64,000 bases of DNA from Rhodovulum robiginosum (GTDB taxonomy: Bacteria > Pseudomonadota > Alphaproteobacteria > Rhodobacterales > Rhodobacteraceae), in NCBI RefSeq assembly GCF_003944755.1, contig NZ_RWGU01000050.1, positions 186,001 to 250,000 of the forward strand, read 5' to 3'. The position numbers and the translations under genes are program-made. Under the pieces are notes generated by a model. That model searched no databases, was not told where the DNA came from, and saw only the letters and a program-made list of their open reading frames with translations. Positions 45,557 to 52,928 of this stretch are shown here, in pieces. Positions within the stretch are counted from its first letter, which is position 1; the number at the start of each line of letters is the position of its first letter.

Positions 45557-46267
45557 TCAATCCGCCACGGCCACCTTTTCGCCGGGCATCTGGCCGGAAA
45601 TTTCGAGGATCAGCTTGCGCCGGACCGCGTCGGCAAAGCTTTCCTCGCTGTCGGCGGTCACCACGAAGGCGCCCATGCCGCCGATGATCCGCTCGCTGTA
45701 GAGCCGCTCCAGATCGGCGCCCGAGGGCCGGCCGTTGCAGAACCTGCAAAGGATCGGTAGCCCGTTGATGGTGATCCCCGCGGCCAGCACTTCGGCGCGG
45801 GCCTCTTCGATGGACGGCCCGTTCCAGTTGTTCGCGCTGTCGCCGGAAAAGTCGATCACCTTGCGCCAGCCCTCGATCTCGTTGCCCTCGATCAGCGCCT
45901 TGCCGGTCAGCAGGGCCGAACCGATGGCGTTGCGCCCGAAGGCCATGCGCGGCGGCGGGATCAGCGCCGCGGCAAAGGCCGCCGCGTCGGCCTCGCCCGC
46001 GATCACCGTCCAGGGCACCACGACGTCCTCTTCGCCGGCGCTGGCCCATTCGACATAGGTCACCGCGATCTTGCCGTAGGCGGTGTTTGCGATGGCCGCC
46101 AGCACCGCGGGGTCGGTGATCGCCTCGGCATAGCCCTCGCGCTGAAACCGGATCTCGTCCATGTCGATCGAGCCCGACGCATCGGCCAAGAGGACCAGCT
46201 CCAGTTCCACGTCCTGGGCGCAAAGCGGCGTTGCGGCCAGCAAAAGGGCCGCGAGAAGGCGCATCAT
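45557..46267 (-). CDS. Secreted DUF1194 (VWA-like) protein
   Basis: 236 aa with a signal peptide (MMRLLAALLLAATPLCA). The von Willebrand A-like fold is shown by the MIDAS-type LVLLADASGSIDMDEIRFQ, the FGRNAIGSALLTGKALIE helix and VIDFSGDSANN. A CxxC pair occurs in LPILCRFCNG, absent in the two other DUF1194 genes of this window. Located between two paralogous cytochromes c but on the opposite strand. VWA modules bind proteins in a metal-dependent way; the partner is unknown. Starts at 46267 or the adjacent ATG. Confidence 0.85.
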   Translation of the reverse strand: MMRLLAALLLAATPLCAQDVELELVLLADASGSIDMDEIRFQREGYAEAITDPAVLAAIANTAYGKIAVTYVEWASAGEEDVVVPWTVIAGEADAAAFAAALIPPPRMAFGRNAIGSALLTGKALIEGNEIEGWRKVIDFSGDSANNWNGPSIEEARAEVLAAGITINGLPILCRFCNGRPSGADLERLYSERIIGGMGAFVVTADSEESFADAVRRKLILEISGQMPGEKVAVAD

Positions 46268-46339
46268 CGGCGGGCTCCCATCCTTGTCGCTGCCATGGTA
46301 GATAGCGGGAACGGGCATCAGGGCCAGAGGGGGAGTGGA

Positions 46340-46729
46340 ATGCAGCGTGTGACGATTCTGGCGGGGATGTTGGCATTGGCGGGCTGCGCCCCGCCCGAGC
46401 CCTCGGGGCGCGAGCTTTACATGCAGCTTTGCGCGGGCTGCCACGGCGCGACGGGCAAGGGCGACGGCCCGGCGGTGGCGACCATGGAATACGAGCCCGC
46501 CGACCTGACGACCATCCGCCAGCGCAACGGCGGGCGGTTCCCCTTCGTCGAGGTGATGGCCACCATCGACGGCTACGGCCGCGGCACGCGGGTCTATGGC
46601 CCGATGCCGGAATTCTGGCCGCTGCTGGAGGGCAAGATGGTGCTGGCCGAAACCGACCTCGGCGTCTACACGCCCACGCCCGCCCGGCTGGTGGCGCTGG
46701 CGGACTACGTGGAGAGCATTCAGGAGTAG
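46340..46729 (+). CDS. Lipoprotein c-type cytochrome
   Basis: 129 aa. MQRVTILAGMLALAGC has a lipobox (LAGC), so this cytochrome is lipid-anchored. Haem motif in LYMQLCAGCHGATGKGDGPAV; the likely axial Met is in VYGPMPEFWP. The blocks DLTTIRQRNGGRFPFVEVMATIDG and ALADYVESIQE align with the soluble cytochrome at 45137. ATG 46340 is preceded by GAGGGGGAGTGG. Its TAG stop is the first part of a GTAGGGTGGG palindromic repeat. Confidence 0.85.
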   Translation: MQRVTILAGMLALAGCAPPEPSGRELYMQLCAGCHGATGKGDGPAVATMEYEPADLTTIRQRNGGRFPFVEVMATIDGYGRGTRVYGPMPEFWPLLEGKMVLAETDLGVYTPTPARLVALADYVESIQE

Positions 46730-46781
46730 GGTGGGGGAGAGCCCACCATTGGGCGTCGCGGGGGGTTGGCACTCACCCTAC
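46726..46781. repeat. GTAGGGTGGG palindromic repeat, copy 1
   Basis: A 56-base imperfect palindrome begins GTAGGGTGGG and ends CACCCTAC, with inner arms AGCCCACC and GGTTGGCA. It supplies the stop codon of the cytochrome at 46340. A near relative lies at 47133-47187 and a partial CCACCCTAC at 46979-46987. Confidence 0.65.
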
Positions 46782-47132
46782 GGATGCCGGGCCGCCGGCG
46801 CCTCGGTCAGACCTAAACTCCTGCAACCAAACGAAAGAGGTCCATCCCGCCCGGGCCACTTGTGGCCAGGGCCGCGCCCTCTTGATCGAACGGGTCAGGC
46901 GCCTTAGTTTCAGGGCACGGCAGGGCCGCGGGAGACGAGCCCTCGGGGCGATTGGCGTACATCCCGGTAGTATGTGCGCCACCCTACCGCTTCGCGTAAG
47001 CCGACAATAGCCAAGTTTTCTCCGCGCCGTGGCTCTGTTGCACAAATCGTTTGATGGCCGGGCTTCCCCTTTCCCCGGACAGACCTACACCTACGGCCCC
47101 TGTGATAGGGATCCCGAGAGCGGTGTAGGAGG
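46782..47132. mobile_element. Gene-free accessory patch with lone IS5/IS903-type terminal repeat
   Basis: GGCTCTGTTGCACAAATC at 47031-47048 looks like the terminal inverted repeat of IS5-family (IS903-like) elements. No transposase and no second copy of the repeat is visible. The rest of the stretch has no convincing gene. This is best read as the scar of a lost or rearranged insertion. Confidence 0.5.
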
Positions 47133-47187
47133 GTAGGGTGGGTGGCAACCCACCGTTGGCCGGGTGGTGGGTTGCCACCCACTCTAC
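47133..47187. repeat. GTAGGGTGGG palindromic repeat, copy 2
   Basis: Near-perfect 55-base palindrome: GTAGGGTGGGTGGCAACC at the left pairs with GGTTGCCACCCACTCTAC at the right around a short GC loop. It provides the stop codon (CTA, read on the minus strand) of the AT-rich gene at 47184. It could also act as a bidirectional terminator. Confidence 0.75.
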
Positions 47188-47993
47188 GCTTGCTTCCAAA
47201 GCAAAAATGCCTGCAGGGCAGTGGCTATGGCTATGACCAATGTCAGCAAGGAAACTCTTGAGTTTTGTTTTGTCTGGTCTCTGTGGCGTCGCCTGCTATC
47301 CTCATATCTCGAAAGCGTTTCCAAAGCTTTGGCTTCAAGGTGGTACCTACCGTCACGATAGCTCAATTCTCCAGAGGCAACCAGCGAGTCCAGAACAAAT
47401 TTCAATTCTTCGAGATAAATGTGTCTATCATCAAGCCCCCAGGCCCTTATTGAATAGAGGAGTGAAAAGAAATCAAAGTGCGAAAAACGTCCTCTACTAA
47501 GCGATCCTTCCGCACCTTCCTTAAGCAGCTGCCTTCGCCAGTCAACTAGCTTCTCCAATATATCCATTCTTTCAGCGGAAAAGCGGAAGGATCGGTTAAA
47601 AACTCGCTGTGCGAGGCGCTCTTTCCAATACTCACGCTTATGCTTTAGGGTGGTTTCACCGAAAATATAAGATGCTAGTGTGTTGTATTTAATCTCGATG
47701 GGCCCATAAATTCGACGAATGTCATACTCTGGGTCGACTATGATTTTGAATGGGATTGATACGTTCACCCCTTTTGAAGCATCAGCGGGCCAGCCCAAGC
47801 CTGTGAGGCCCTCCTTTCTTGGCTTCTCAAGCAATAAGAAGCGGGAGTAATTCACGCCTTTTTCTTCAAAGCCGAGATAGGTAAAGTTATATTTTACTTC
47901 ATATCCGGCGCTTAGCGAGTAGCGCTCCGGAATTGGTTTATTTGTTGCAAGCCAAGCAGAAAGTCTAAGTAAAGAAAGGTGAAATGAATTCAT
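47184..47993 (-). CDS. AT-rich gene of unknown function, single C-terminal membrane helix
   Basis: 269 aa from the ATG at 47993 (a GTG at 47996 is adjacent). I do not recognise the family. No N-terminal signal; the middle is charged and helical (LKHKREYWKERLAQRVFNRSFRF, quoted in part), with a winged-helix-like stretch KFVLDSLVASGELSYRDGRY, and one C-terminal hydrophobic segment VSLLTLVIAIATALQAFLLW just before the stop, as in tail-anchored proteins. Its base composition is clearly AT-richer than all neighbours, including AT-ending codons. It begins 3 bases after the parE stop and ends inside a palindromic repeat next to an IS scar. Horizontal acquisition is likely; a defence or phage-related role is only a guess. 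Confidence 0.65.
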   Translation of the reverse strand: MNSFHLSLLRLSAWLATNKPIPERYSLSAGYEVKYNFTYLGFEEKGVNYSRFLLLEKPRKEGLTGLGWPADASKGVNVSIPFKIIVDPEYDIRRIYGPIEIKYNTLASYIFGETTLKHKREYWKERLAQRVFNRSFRFSAERMDILEKLVDWRRQLLKEGAEGSLSRGRFSHFDFFSLLYSIRAWGLDDRHIYLEELKFVLDSLVASGELSYRDGRYHLEAKALETLSRYEDSRRRHRDQTKQNSRVSLLTLVIAIATALQAFLLWKQA

Positions 47994-47996
47994 CAC

Positions 47997-49961
47997 TCAA
48001 ACATCCACCTCTTCAACAAACCTCGCATTCTCCTGGATATACTGGAACCGCAATTCCGGCTTCTTGCCCATCAGCCGTTCCACCAGGTCGCCGGTCTCGC
48101 CCGGTTCGTCCTCGTCGATGGTCACACGGATGAGTTTCCGCGACGCGGGGTCCATTGTCGTTTCCTTCAAATCCTTAGCGTCCATCTCGCCCAGGCCCTT
48201 GAAGCGCGAGACGTCGATCTTGCCCTTGCCGCCCAGCCCCTTGTCCAGCCACATCGCCTTTTCCGCCTCGTCCAGCGCGTAGACCCGTTTCGCCCCTTGG
48301 GTCAGGCGGAAGAGCGGCGGGCAGGCCAGGTAGAGGTGCCCCTGGTCGATCAGGGGCCGCATCTGGGTGAAGAAGAAGGTCATCAGGAGCGAGGCGATAT
48401 GCGCGCCGTCCACGTCGGCGTCGGTCATGATGATGACCTTGTCATAGCGCAGATCGTCGATGTTGAACCGCGTGCCGAGGCCGCAACCCAGCGCCTGGGT
48501 CAGGTCGCTGATCTCGGCATTGCTGCCCAGTTTCGACGAGGCCGCCCCCAGCACGTTGAGGATCTTGCCCCTCAGCGGCAGCAAAGCCTGGGTTTTCCGC
48601 TCGCGCGCCATCTTGGCCGACCCGCCCGCCGAGTCGCCCTCGACGATGAAAAGCTCGGTGCCCTCGCGCGACGTGGCCGTGCAATCGACCAGCTTGCCCG
48701 GCAGGCGCAGCCGCTTGGTGGCCGATTTGCGCTGGGTTTCCTTTTCGGCGCGGCGGCGCAGCCGTTCCTCGGCCCGGAGCACGAGAAAATCGAGGATCGC
48801 ACCGGCCGATTTGGTGTCTGACGCAAGCCAGTGGTCGAAATGGTCCCTGACCGCGCCCTCGACCATGCGGGCGGCCTCGGTCGTGGCGAGGCGATCCTTG
48901 GTCTGGCCGACGAATTCGGGCTCTCGGATGAAGGTCGACACCATGGCGCAACCTCCGGTGATCAGGTCGTCGCGGCTGATCTGCGCGGCCTTGCGGTTGT
49001 TCGACAGCTCGCCATAGGCGCGGATGCCCTTGAGGATCGCGGCCCAGAACCCGGCCTCGTGCGTGCCGCCCTCGGGCGTGGGCACGGTGTTGCAGTACGA
49101 GTTGATGAAGCCATCGCGCGCGGGCGTCCAGTTGATCGCCCATTCCACGCTGCCCGGCTGGCCGAACTTTTCCTGGAAACGCACCTTGCCGGCGAAGGGA
49201 CGCTGGGCATAGGTGGCGGCATTGCCCAGGGTCTCGTTCAGGTAATCGGCAAGACCTCCGGGGAAGTGGAACACGGCCTCTTGCGGGGTATCGTCGTCCG
49301 CAATCGCCGATTTCCAGCGGATCTCGACGCCGGAAAAGAGATAGGCCTTCGACCGCGCCATTTTCAAAAGGCGCGCGGGCTTGAACCGGAGATGGCCGAA
49401 GATCTCGGCATCGGGGTGAAAGGTGACGGTGGTGCCGCGGCGGTTGGGGGCGGCGCCGACGGCCTGAATGGGGCCCTGCGGTATGCCGCGGGAAAATTCC
49501 TGCGCGAACAGTTCCCGGTTGCGGGCGACCTCGACGCGCAGATGGTCGGACAGCGCGTTGACCACCGAGACACCCACGCCGTGCAGGCCGCCCGATGTCT
49601 CGTAAGCCTTGCCCGAGAACTTGCCGCCCGCGTGCAACGTGCACAGGATCACCTCCAGCGCCGACTTGTCGGGAAATTTCGGGTGCGGGTCGATCGGGAT
49701 GCCGCGGCCGTTGTCACGCACGGTGACGGAGTGATCCTCGTGCAACTCTACCTCGATGCGGGTGGCGTGCCCCGCGACGGCCTCGTCCATCGCGTTGTCC
49801 AGCACCTCGGCGACCAGGTGGTGCAGCGCGCGTTCGTCGGTGCCGCCGATATACATGCCGGGGCGCTTGCGCACGGGTTCCAGCCCCTCGAGCACCTCGA
49901 TGGACGAGGCGTCATAGGCGTCGGGGCTGGCGGCCCCGGAAAGCAGATCGTCGGCTGGCAT
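47997..49961 (-). CDS. parE: DNA topoisomerase IV subunit B
   Basis: 654 aa ATPase subunit that decatenates chromosomes with ParC. GHKL ATPase domain: VLEGLEPVRKRPGMYIGGTD, EVLDNAMDEAVAGHAT (Mg-binding Asn), DNGRGIPIDPHPK, SGGLHGVGVSVVNALS. TOPRIM domain: FIVEGDSAGGSAKMARERKTQALLPLRGKILN (in part), then IIMTDADVDGAHI. C-terminus RFKGLGEMDAKDLKETTMDP. The EGDSAGGSAKMARER and QALLPLRGK blocks plus length distinguish ParE from GyrB. Start ATG 49961 (MPADDLLSG) is preferred over ATG 49997, which lacks a ribosome site. The AT-rich gene follows directly. Confidence 0.95.
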   Translation of the reverse strand: MPADDLLSGAASPDAYDASSIEVLEGLEPVRKRPGMYIGGTDERALHHLVAEVLDNAMDEAVAGHATRIEVELHEDHSVTVRDNGRGIPIDPHPKFPDKSALEVILCTLHAGGKFSGKAYETSGGLHGVGVSVVNALSDHLRVEVARNRELFAQEFSRGIPQGPIQAVGAAPNRRGTTVTFHPDAEIFGHLRFKPARLLKMARSKAYLFSGVEIRWKSAIADDDTPQEAVFHFPGGLADYLNETLGNAATYAQRPFAGKVRFQEKFGQPGSVEWAINWTPARDGFINSYCNTVPTPEGGTHEAGFWAAILKGIRAYGELSNNRKAAQISRDDLITGGCAMVSTFIREPEFVGQTKDRLATTEAARMVEGAVRDHFDHWLASDTKSAGAILDFLVLRAEERLRRRAEKETQRKSATKRLRLPGKLVDCTATSREGTELFIVEGDSAGGSAKMARERKTQALLPLRGKILNVLGAASSKLGSNAEISDLTQALGCGLGTRFNIDDLRYDKVIIMTDADVDGAHIASLLMTFFFTQMRPLIDQGHLYLACPPLFRLTQGAKRVYALDEAEKAMWLDKGLGGKGKIDVSRFKGLGEMDAKDLKETTMDPASRKLIRVTIDEDEPGETGDLVERLMGKKPELRFQYIQENARFVEEVDV

Positions 49962-50161
49962 GTGCTGCTCGTTTCTTGGTGGTTGGTTTGCACGCATTAG
50001 AGCAGATATCGGTGGTCGGGGGCAATGGCCCACAAGGGTTGGGTTCTTGTCGGGGCCGCGCGACATGCGCCCGAGGTGCGTAAAACCGCCGGCCCGGTGG
50101 GCGGCCGGGCCGGGCAGCGGGCAGGGCCGGACCGCCGTCGGCCAGCATTTATGACGCTTTC

Positions 50162-50203
50162 TTGACATTCCTCAAGGCCGGTTCCCCGGAAATCATCTAG
50201 AAT
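50162..50203 (+). promoter_or_regulatory. Weaker FNR-type promoter upstream of ppk2
   Basis: TTGACATTCCTCAA (50162-50175) departs from TTGAT-N4-ATCAA at two positions, but TAGAAT (50198-50203) follows after exactly 22 bases, the same spacing as at 14609 and 45071. As a plain -35, TTGACA is 30 bases from the -10 and would not work, so activator-dependent use is the better reading. Confidence 0.5.
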
Positions 50204-50230
50204 CCTTCCAATCTGAGCAAGGAGACCCGG

Positions 50231-51178
50231 ATGGCCGAACCCACCCAAAGCGCCGAGTCCGTCACGCCCGCCACTGCCTCGCATGCACGCCCCAACGGCA
50301 AGGACACCGGGCCCGTCGCCTCGCCCGCGAATATCGCCCATGCCTTCGAAAGCGGCGAATACCCCTACGACACCAGGATTTCGCGGCGGTCCTACGAAAG
50401 CCAGAAGGCCAAGCTGCAGGCGGAGCTTCTCAAGGTGCAGATCTGGGCGCAGGAGACCGAGCAGAAATTCGTGATCCTGTTCGAAGGGCGCGACGCGGCT
50501 GGCAAGGGCGGCACGATCAAGCGATTCATGGAGCATCTCAACCCCCGCTCGGCCCGCGTCGTGGCGCTGAACAAGCCCACCTGGGAAGAGAAGGGCCAGT
50601 GGTTCTTCCAGCGGTACATCAAGGAATTGCCGACCGTCGGCGAGATGGTTTTCTACGACCGCTCCTGGTACAACCGCGCCGGCGTCGAGCGGGTGATGGG
50701 GTTTTGCACGCCCAACGACTATCTCGAATTCATGCGCCAGACGCCCGAGCTGGAGCGGATGCTGGTGAACTCGGGCATTCGGCTTTACAAATATTGGTTT
50801 TCGGTCACCCAGGACGAGCAGCGGAACCGTTTCAACGCGCGCGAGACCGACCCGCTGAAGCGCTGGAAGCTGTCGCCGATCGACAAGGCCAGCCTCGACA
50901 AGTGGGACGACTACACCGAGGCGAAGGAGGCGATGTTCTTTTACACCGACACCGCCGACGCACCCTGGACGATCATCAAGTCCAACGACAAGAAGCGCGC
51001 GCGGCTCAACTGCATGCGCCATTTCCTGCACTCGCTCGACTACCCGGGCAAGAACGAAAAAGTGGTGCGCGAGCCCGACCCGCTGATCGTGGGCCGCGCC
51101 GAGCACGTGATCCACAAGGCCGACCATATCCTCGGCACGTCGCTGCACCCCGACCTGCGGCGCGGGCGCGAGGCATAG
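50231..51178 (+). CDS. ppk2: Polyphosphate kinase 2
   Basis: 315 aa P-loop kinase that uses polyphosphate to phosphorylate nucleoside diphosphates (or the reverse). Walker A FEGRDAAGKGGTIKRFMEHL (about 88-107), Walker B-like GEMVFYDRSWYNRAGVERVMG, lid arginines in QRNRFNARETDPLKRWKLSP. A 45-residue N-terminal tail is low in structure. Ribosome site CAAGGAGACC lies just upstream of ATG 50231. Divergent from parE. Together with ppk1 and ppx at 32-36 kb it completes a polyphosphate toolkit, but this one has a putative FNR-type promoter. Confidence 0.94.
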   Translation: MAEPTQSAESVTPATASHARPNGKDTGPVASPANIAHAFESGEYPYDTRISRRSYESQKAKLQAELLKVQIWAQETEQKFVILFEGRDAAGKGGTIKRFMEHLNPRSARVVALNKPTWEEKGQWFFQRYIKELPTVGEMVFYDRSWYNRAGVERVMGFCTPNDYLEFMRQTPELERMLVNSGIRLYKYWFSVTQDEQRNRFNARETDPLKRWKLSPIDKASLDKWDDYTEAKEAMFFYTDTADAPWTIIKSNDKKRARLNCMRHFLHSLDYPGKNEKVVREPDPLIVGRAEHVIHKADHILGTSLHPDLRRGREA

Positions 51179-51333
51179 GCGCTCCGCGCGGGCGCGGTTG
51201 TTGCGGGTGCCTGCCTACCTGCGCGTATGGGCCGTTCGGGGCGGTGCCACGCGATGTCCGCAGCTCTGCGGCCGACATGCGCCTTGTGCCCGTGATGCCG
51301 CGCGCCTAGCTCTCACGCCAGGAGGGCGCGCAG

Positions 51334-51930
51334 ATGTGGAACGACCGTTTTGCCGGCGAAGACTATGTCTACGGCACCGAGCCGGCCGATTTCCTGAGGC
51401 GCGAGGCCGGGCGACTGGCCCCGGGCGCGCGGGTCTTGTCGGTGGCCGAGGGTGAGGGGCGCAACGCCGTGTGGCTGGCCGGGCAGGGGATGGACGTGAC
51501 CGCGATCGACGCCGCGCCGAACGCGGTGGCAAAGGCGCGAAGGCTGGCCCGGGCGCGGGGGGTCGAGGTGACGTTCCACTTGGCGGACGTGACGGCCTGG
51601 GACTGGGAGGCCGGGGTTTTTGACGCCGTGCTAGGTATCTTCATCCAGTTCGCGCCGCCCGAGGTGCAGGCAGAGGTGATCGAGGGGATGAAGCGGTCAA
51701 CCCGGCCGGGCGGGCTGGTGCTGCTGCATGGGTTCGCCGAGCGTCAGGCAGGCTATGGCAGCGGTGGGCCGCCTAACCCGGCACAGCTTTATACGCCCGA
51801 TCTGTTGCGCGCCCGCTTTGACGGGTTCGACCTTCTGGTGCTGCGCGACTACGACGCCGAGATCGACGAGGGCCGTGGCCATTCGGGCCGGGCCGGCCTG
51901 GTCGATCTTGTGGCGCGCCGCCCCGCCTAG
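51334..51930 (+). CDS. Class I SAM-dependent methyltransferase
   Basis: 198 aa. Motif I variant VLSVAEGEGRNAVWLAGQG (E-x-G-x-G-R-N), motif II VTAIDAAPNAVAKARRLA, motif IV DAVLGIFIQFAPPEVQAEVI and the C-terminal STRPGGLVLLHGF. It starts MWNDRFAGEDYVYGTEPADFL, a segment shared with TehB-like/thiopurine-type methyltransferases that detoxify small molecules. Good ribosome site CAGGAGGGCG. Its TAG stop is shared, as CTAG, with the stop of the convergent peroxiredoxin gene. Substrate unknown. Confidence 0.87.
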   Translation: MWNDRFAGEDYVYGTEPADFLRREAGRLAPGARVLSVAEGEGRNAVWLAGQGMDVTAIDAAPNAVAKARRLARARGVEVTFHLADVTAWDWEAGVFDAVLGIFIQFAPPEVQAEVIEGMKRSTRPGGLVLLHGFAERQAGYGSGGPPNPAQLYTPDLLRARFDGFDLLVLRDYDAEIDEGRGHSGRAGLVDLVARRPA

Positions 51931-52694
51931 AGGGAGCCGCCGCCGGTTTTCCCCTCGATCACCTCGCGGTGCCTGAAAAGGCCGGTCGAGTCGATCAAGC
52001 GCAGATAGTCGTTCACCGCGCGCCAGCTTTGGCCGAAACAGGCATCGGCGTCCCTGTTCGACATGGCCGAGGGGACCAGGTAGTCGTTGCCCGGCTTCCA
52101 GTCGGAGGGCGTCGCAACATCGAGCACGTCGTGGTGCTGCAACGCGTCGAGGCTGCGGAGAAGTTCCGCCGTGTTGCGCCCGATCCGCGACGGGTATTCA
52201 AAGATCATGCGGATGCGCAGCCCGGGGTCGATGATGAATGTCTTGCGGATCGCCGTCAGGGTGCTTTCCTTCGGGTGCTGCATCCCGCAGAGATTGGTCA
52301 GGATGCCCGTCAGGTCCTCGATCAGCGGAAAGGCGATCGGCGTGTCGTAAAGGATCTCGACCTCGGCGCACCAAGCACTCTGGTCTTCGGTGCTGTCGCG
52401 TGTCAGCCCGATCAGCTTGGTGTTGCGCGCGGTGAATTCGGGCTCTGCCCGCGCCAGGCTTGCCAGTTCGGTAGTGCAGACCGGGGTGAAGGCCCCAGGC
52501 TGGCTGAACAGGACGGTCCAGCTGCCTTCGGCCCAGTCGTAGAAGCGGATCGGACCTTGCGTCGTGGTCGCGTCGAAATCGGGGAAGATGTCGCCGATAT
52601 GCGGGATCCATCTGACGTTTTGCCTGTACGCCCTTGGGAGGCGAACGAATTCGCCATGCCGGCCAAGCCCGGGAAGAAAACGCCGCTGCTCCAT
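51927..52694 (-). CDS. Peroxiredoxin, Prx6/1-Cys-like
   Basis: 255 aa. The peroxidatic cysteine is C73 in SQPGAFTPVCTTEL (the usual PxxxT/S-x2-C pattern), with Arg in GRNTAELLRSLDALQHHD. The C-terminal WKPGNDYLVPSAMSNRDADACF matches the 1-Cys Prx_C domain. A resolving Cys is not at the usual 2-Cys place, though three other Cys exist (WCAEVE, LCGMQ, DACFG). The first 40 residues (QRRFLPGLGRHGEFVRLPRA) are an unusual arginine-rich extension. Start ATG 52694 with GAGG upstream; the longer frame to 52751 is less likely. Removes peroxides in the cytosol. Confidence 0.87.
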   Translation of the reverse strand: MEQRRFLPGLGRHGEFVRLPRAYRQNVRWIPHIGDIFPDFDATTTQGPIRFYDWAEGSWTVLFSQPGAFTPVCTTELASLARAEPEFTARNTKLIGLTRDSTEDQSAWCAEVEILYDTPIAFPLIEDLTGILTNLCGMQHPKESTLTAIRKTFIIDPGLRIRMIFEYPSRIGRNTAELLRSLDALQHHDVLDVATPSDWKPGNDYLVPSAMSNRDADACFGQSWRAVNDYLRLIDSTGLFRHREVIEGKTGGGSL

Positions 52695-52928
52695 CGTTGA
52701 TATGCCTCTACCTTTTTGTTTTTCCCACTTGAAAAACGGTGACCTCGGCACATGCAGCGATCTTGGGGCAGTCTCCCATTAAGGTAAAGAACAATTTACA
52801 ACACAACTATGACGACATTGCGGCCATGCGCTGGCCGCGTGGCTGGATGTTGGCCCGGCGCACATCGCCGGGCCCGGCGCGGCGACTGCGGTCTTGCCGC
52901 GTGACGGGCGGGGGTCTAAGCCCGCGCC

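Noticed and set aside
46883-46897. TTGATCGAACGGGTCA as an FNR-type box
   Set aside because: The half-site spacing is six rather than four bases and no -10 lies at the proper distance.
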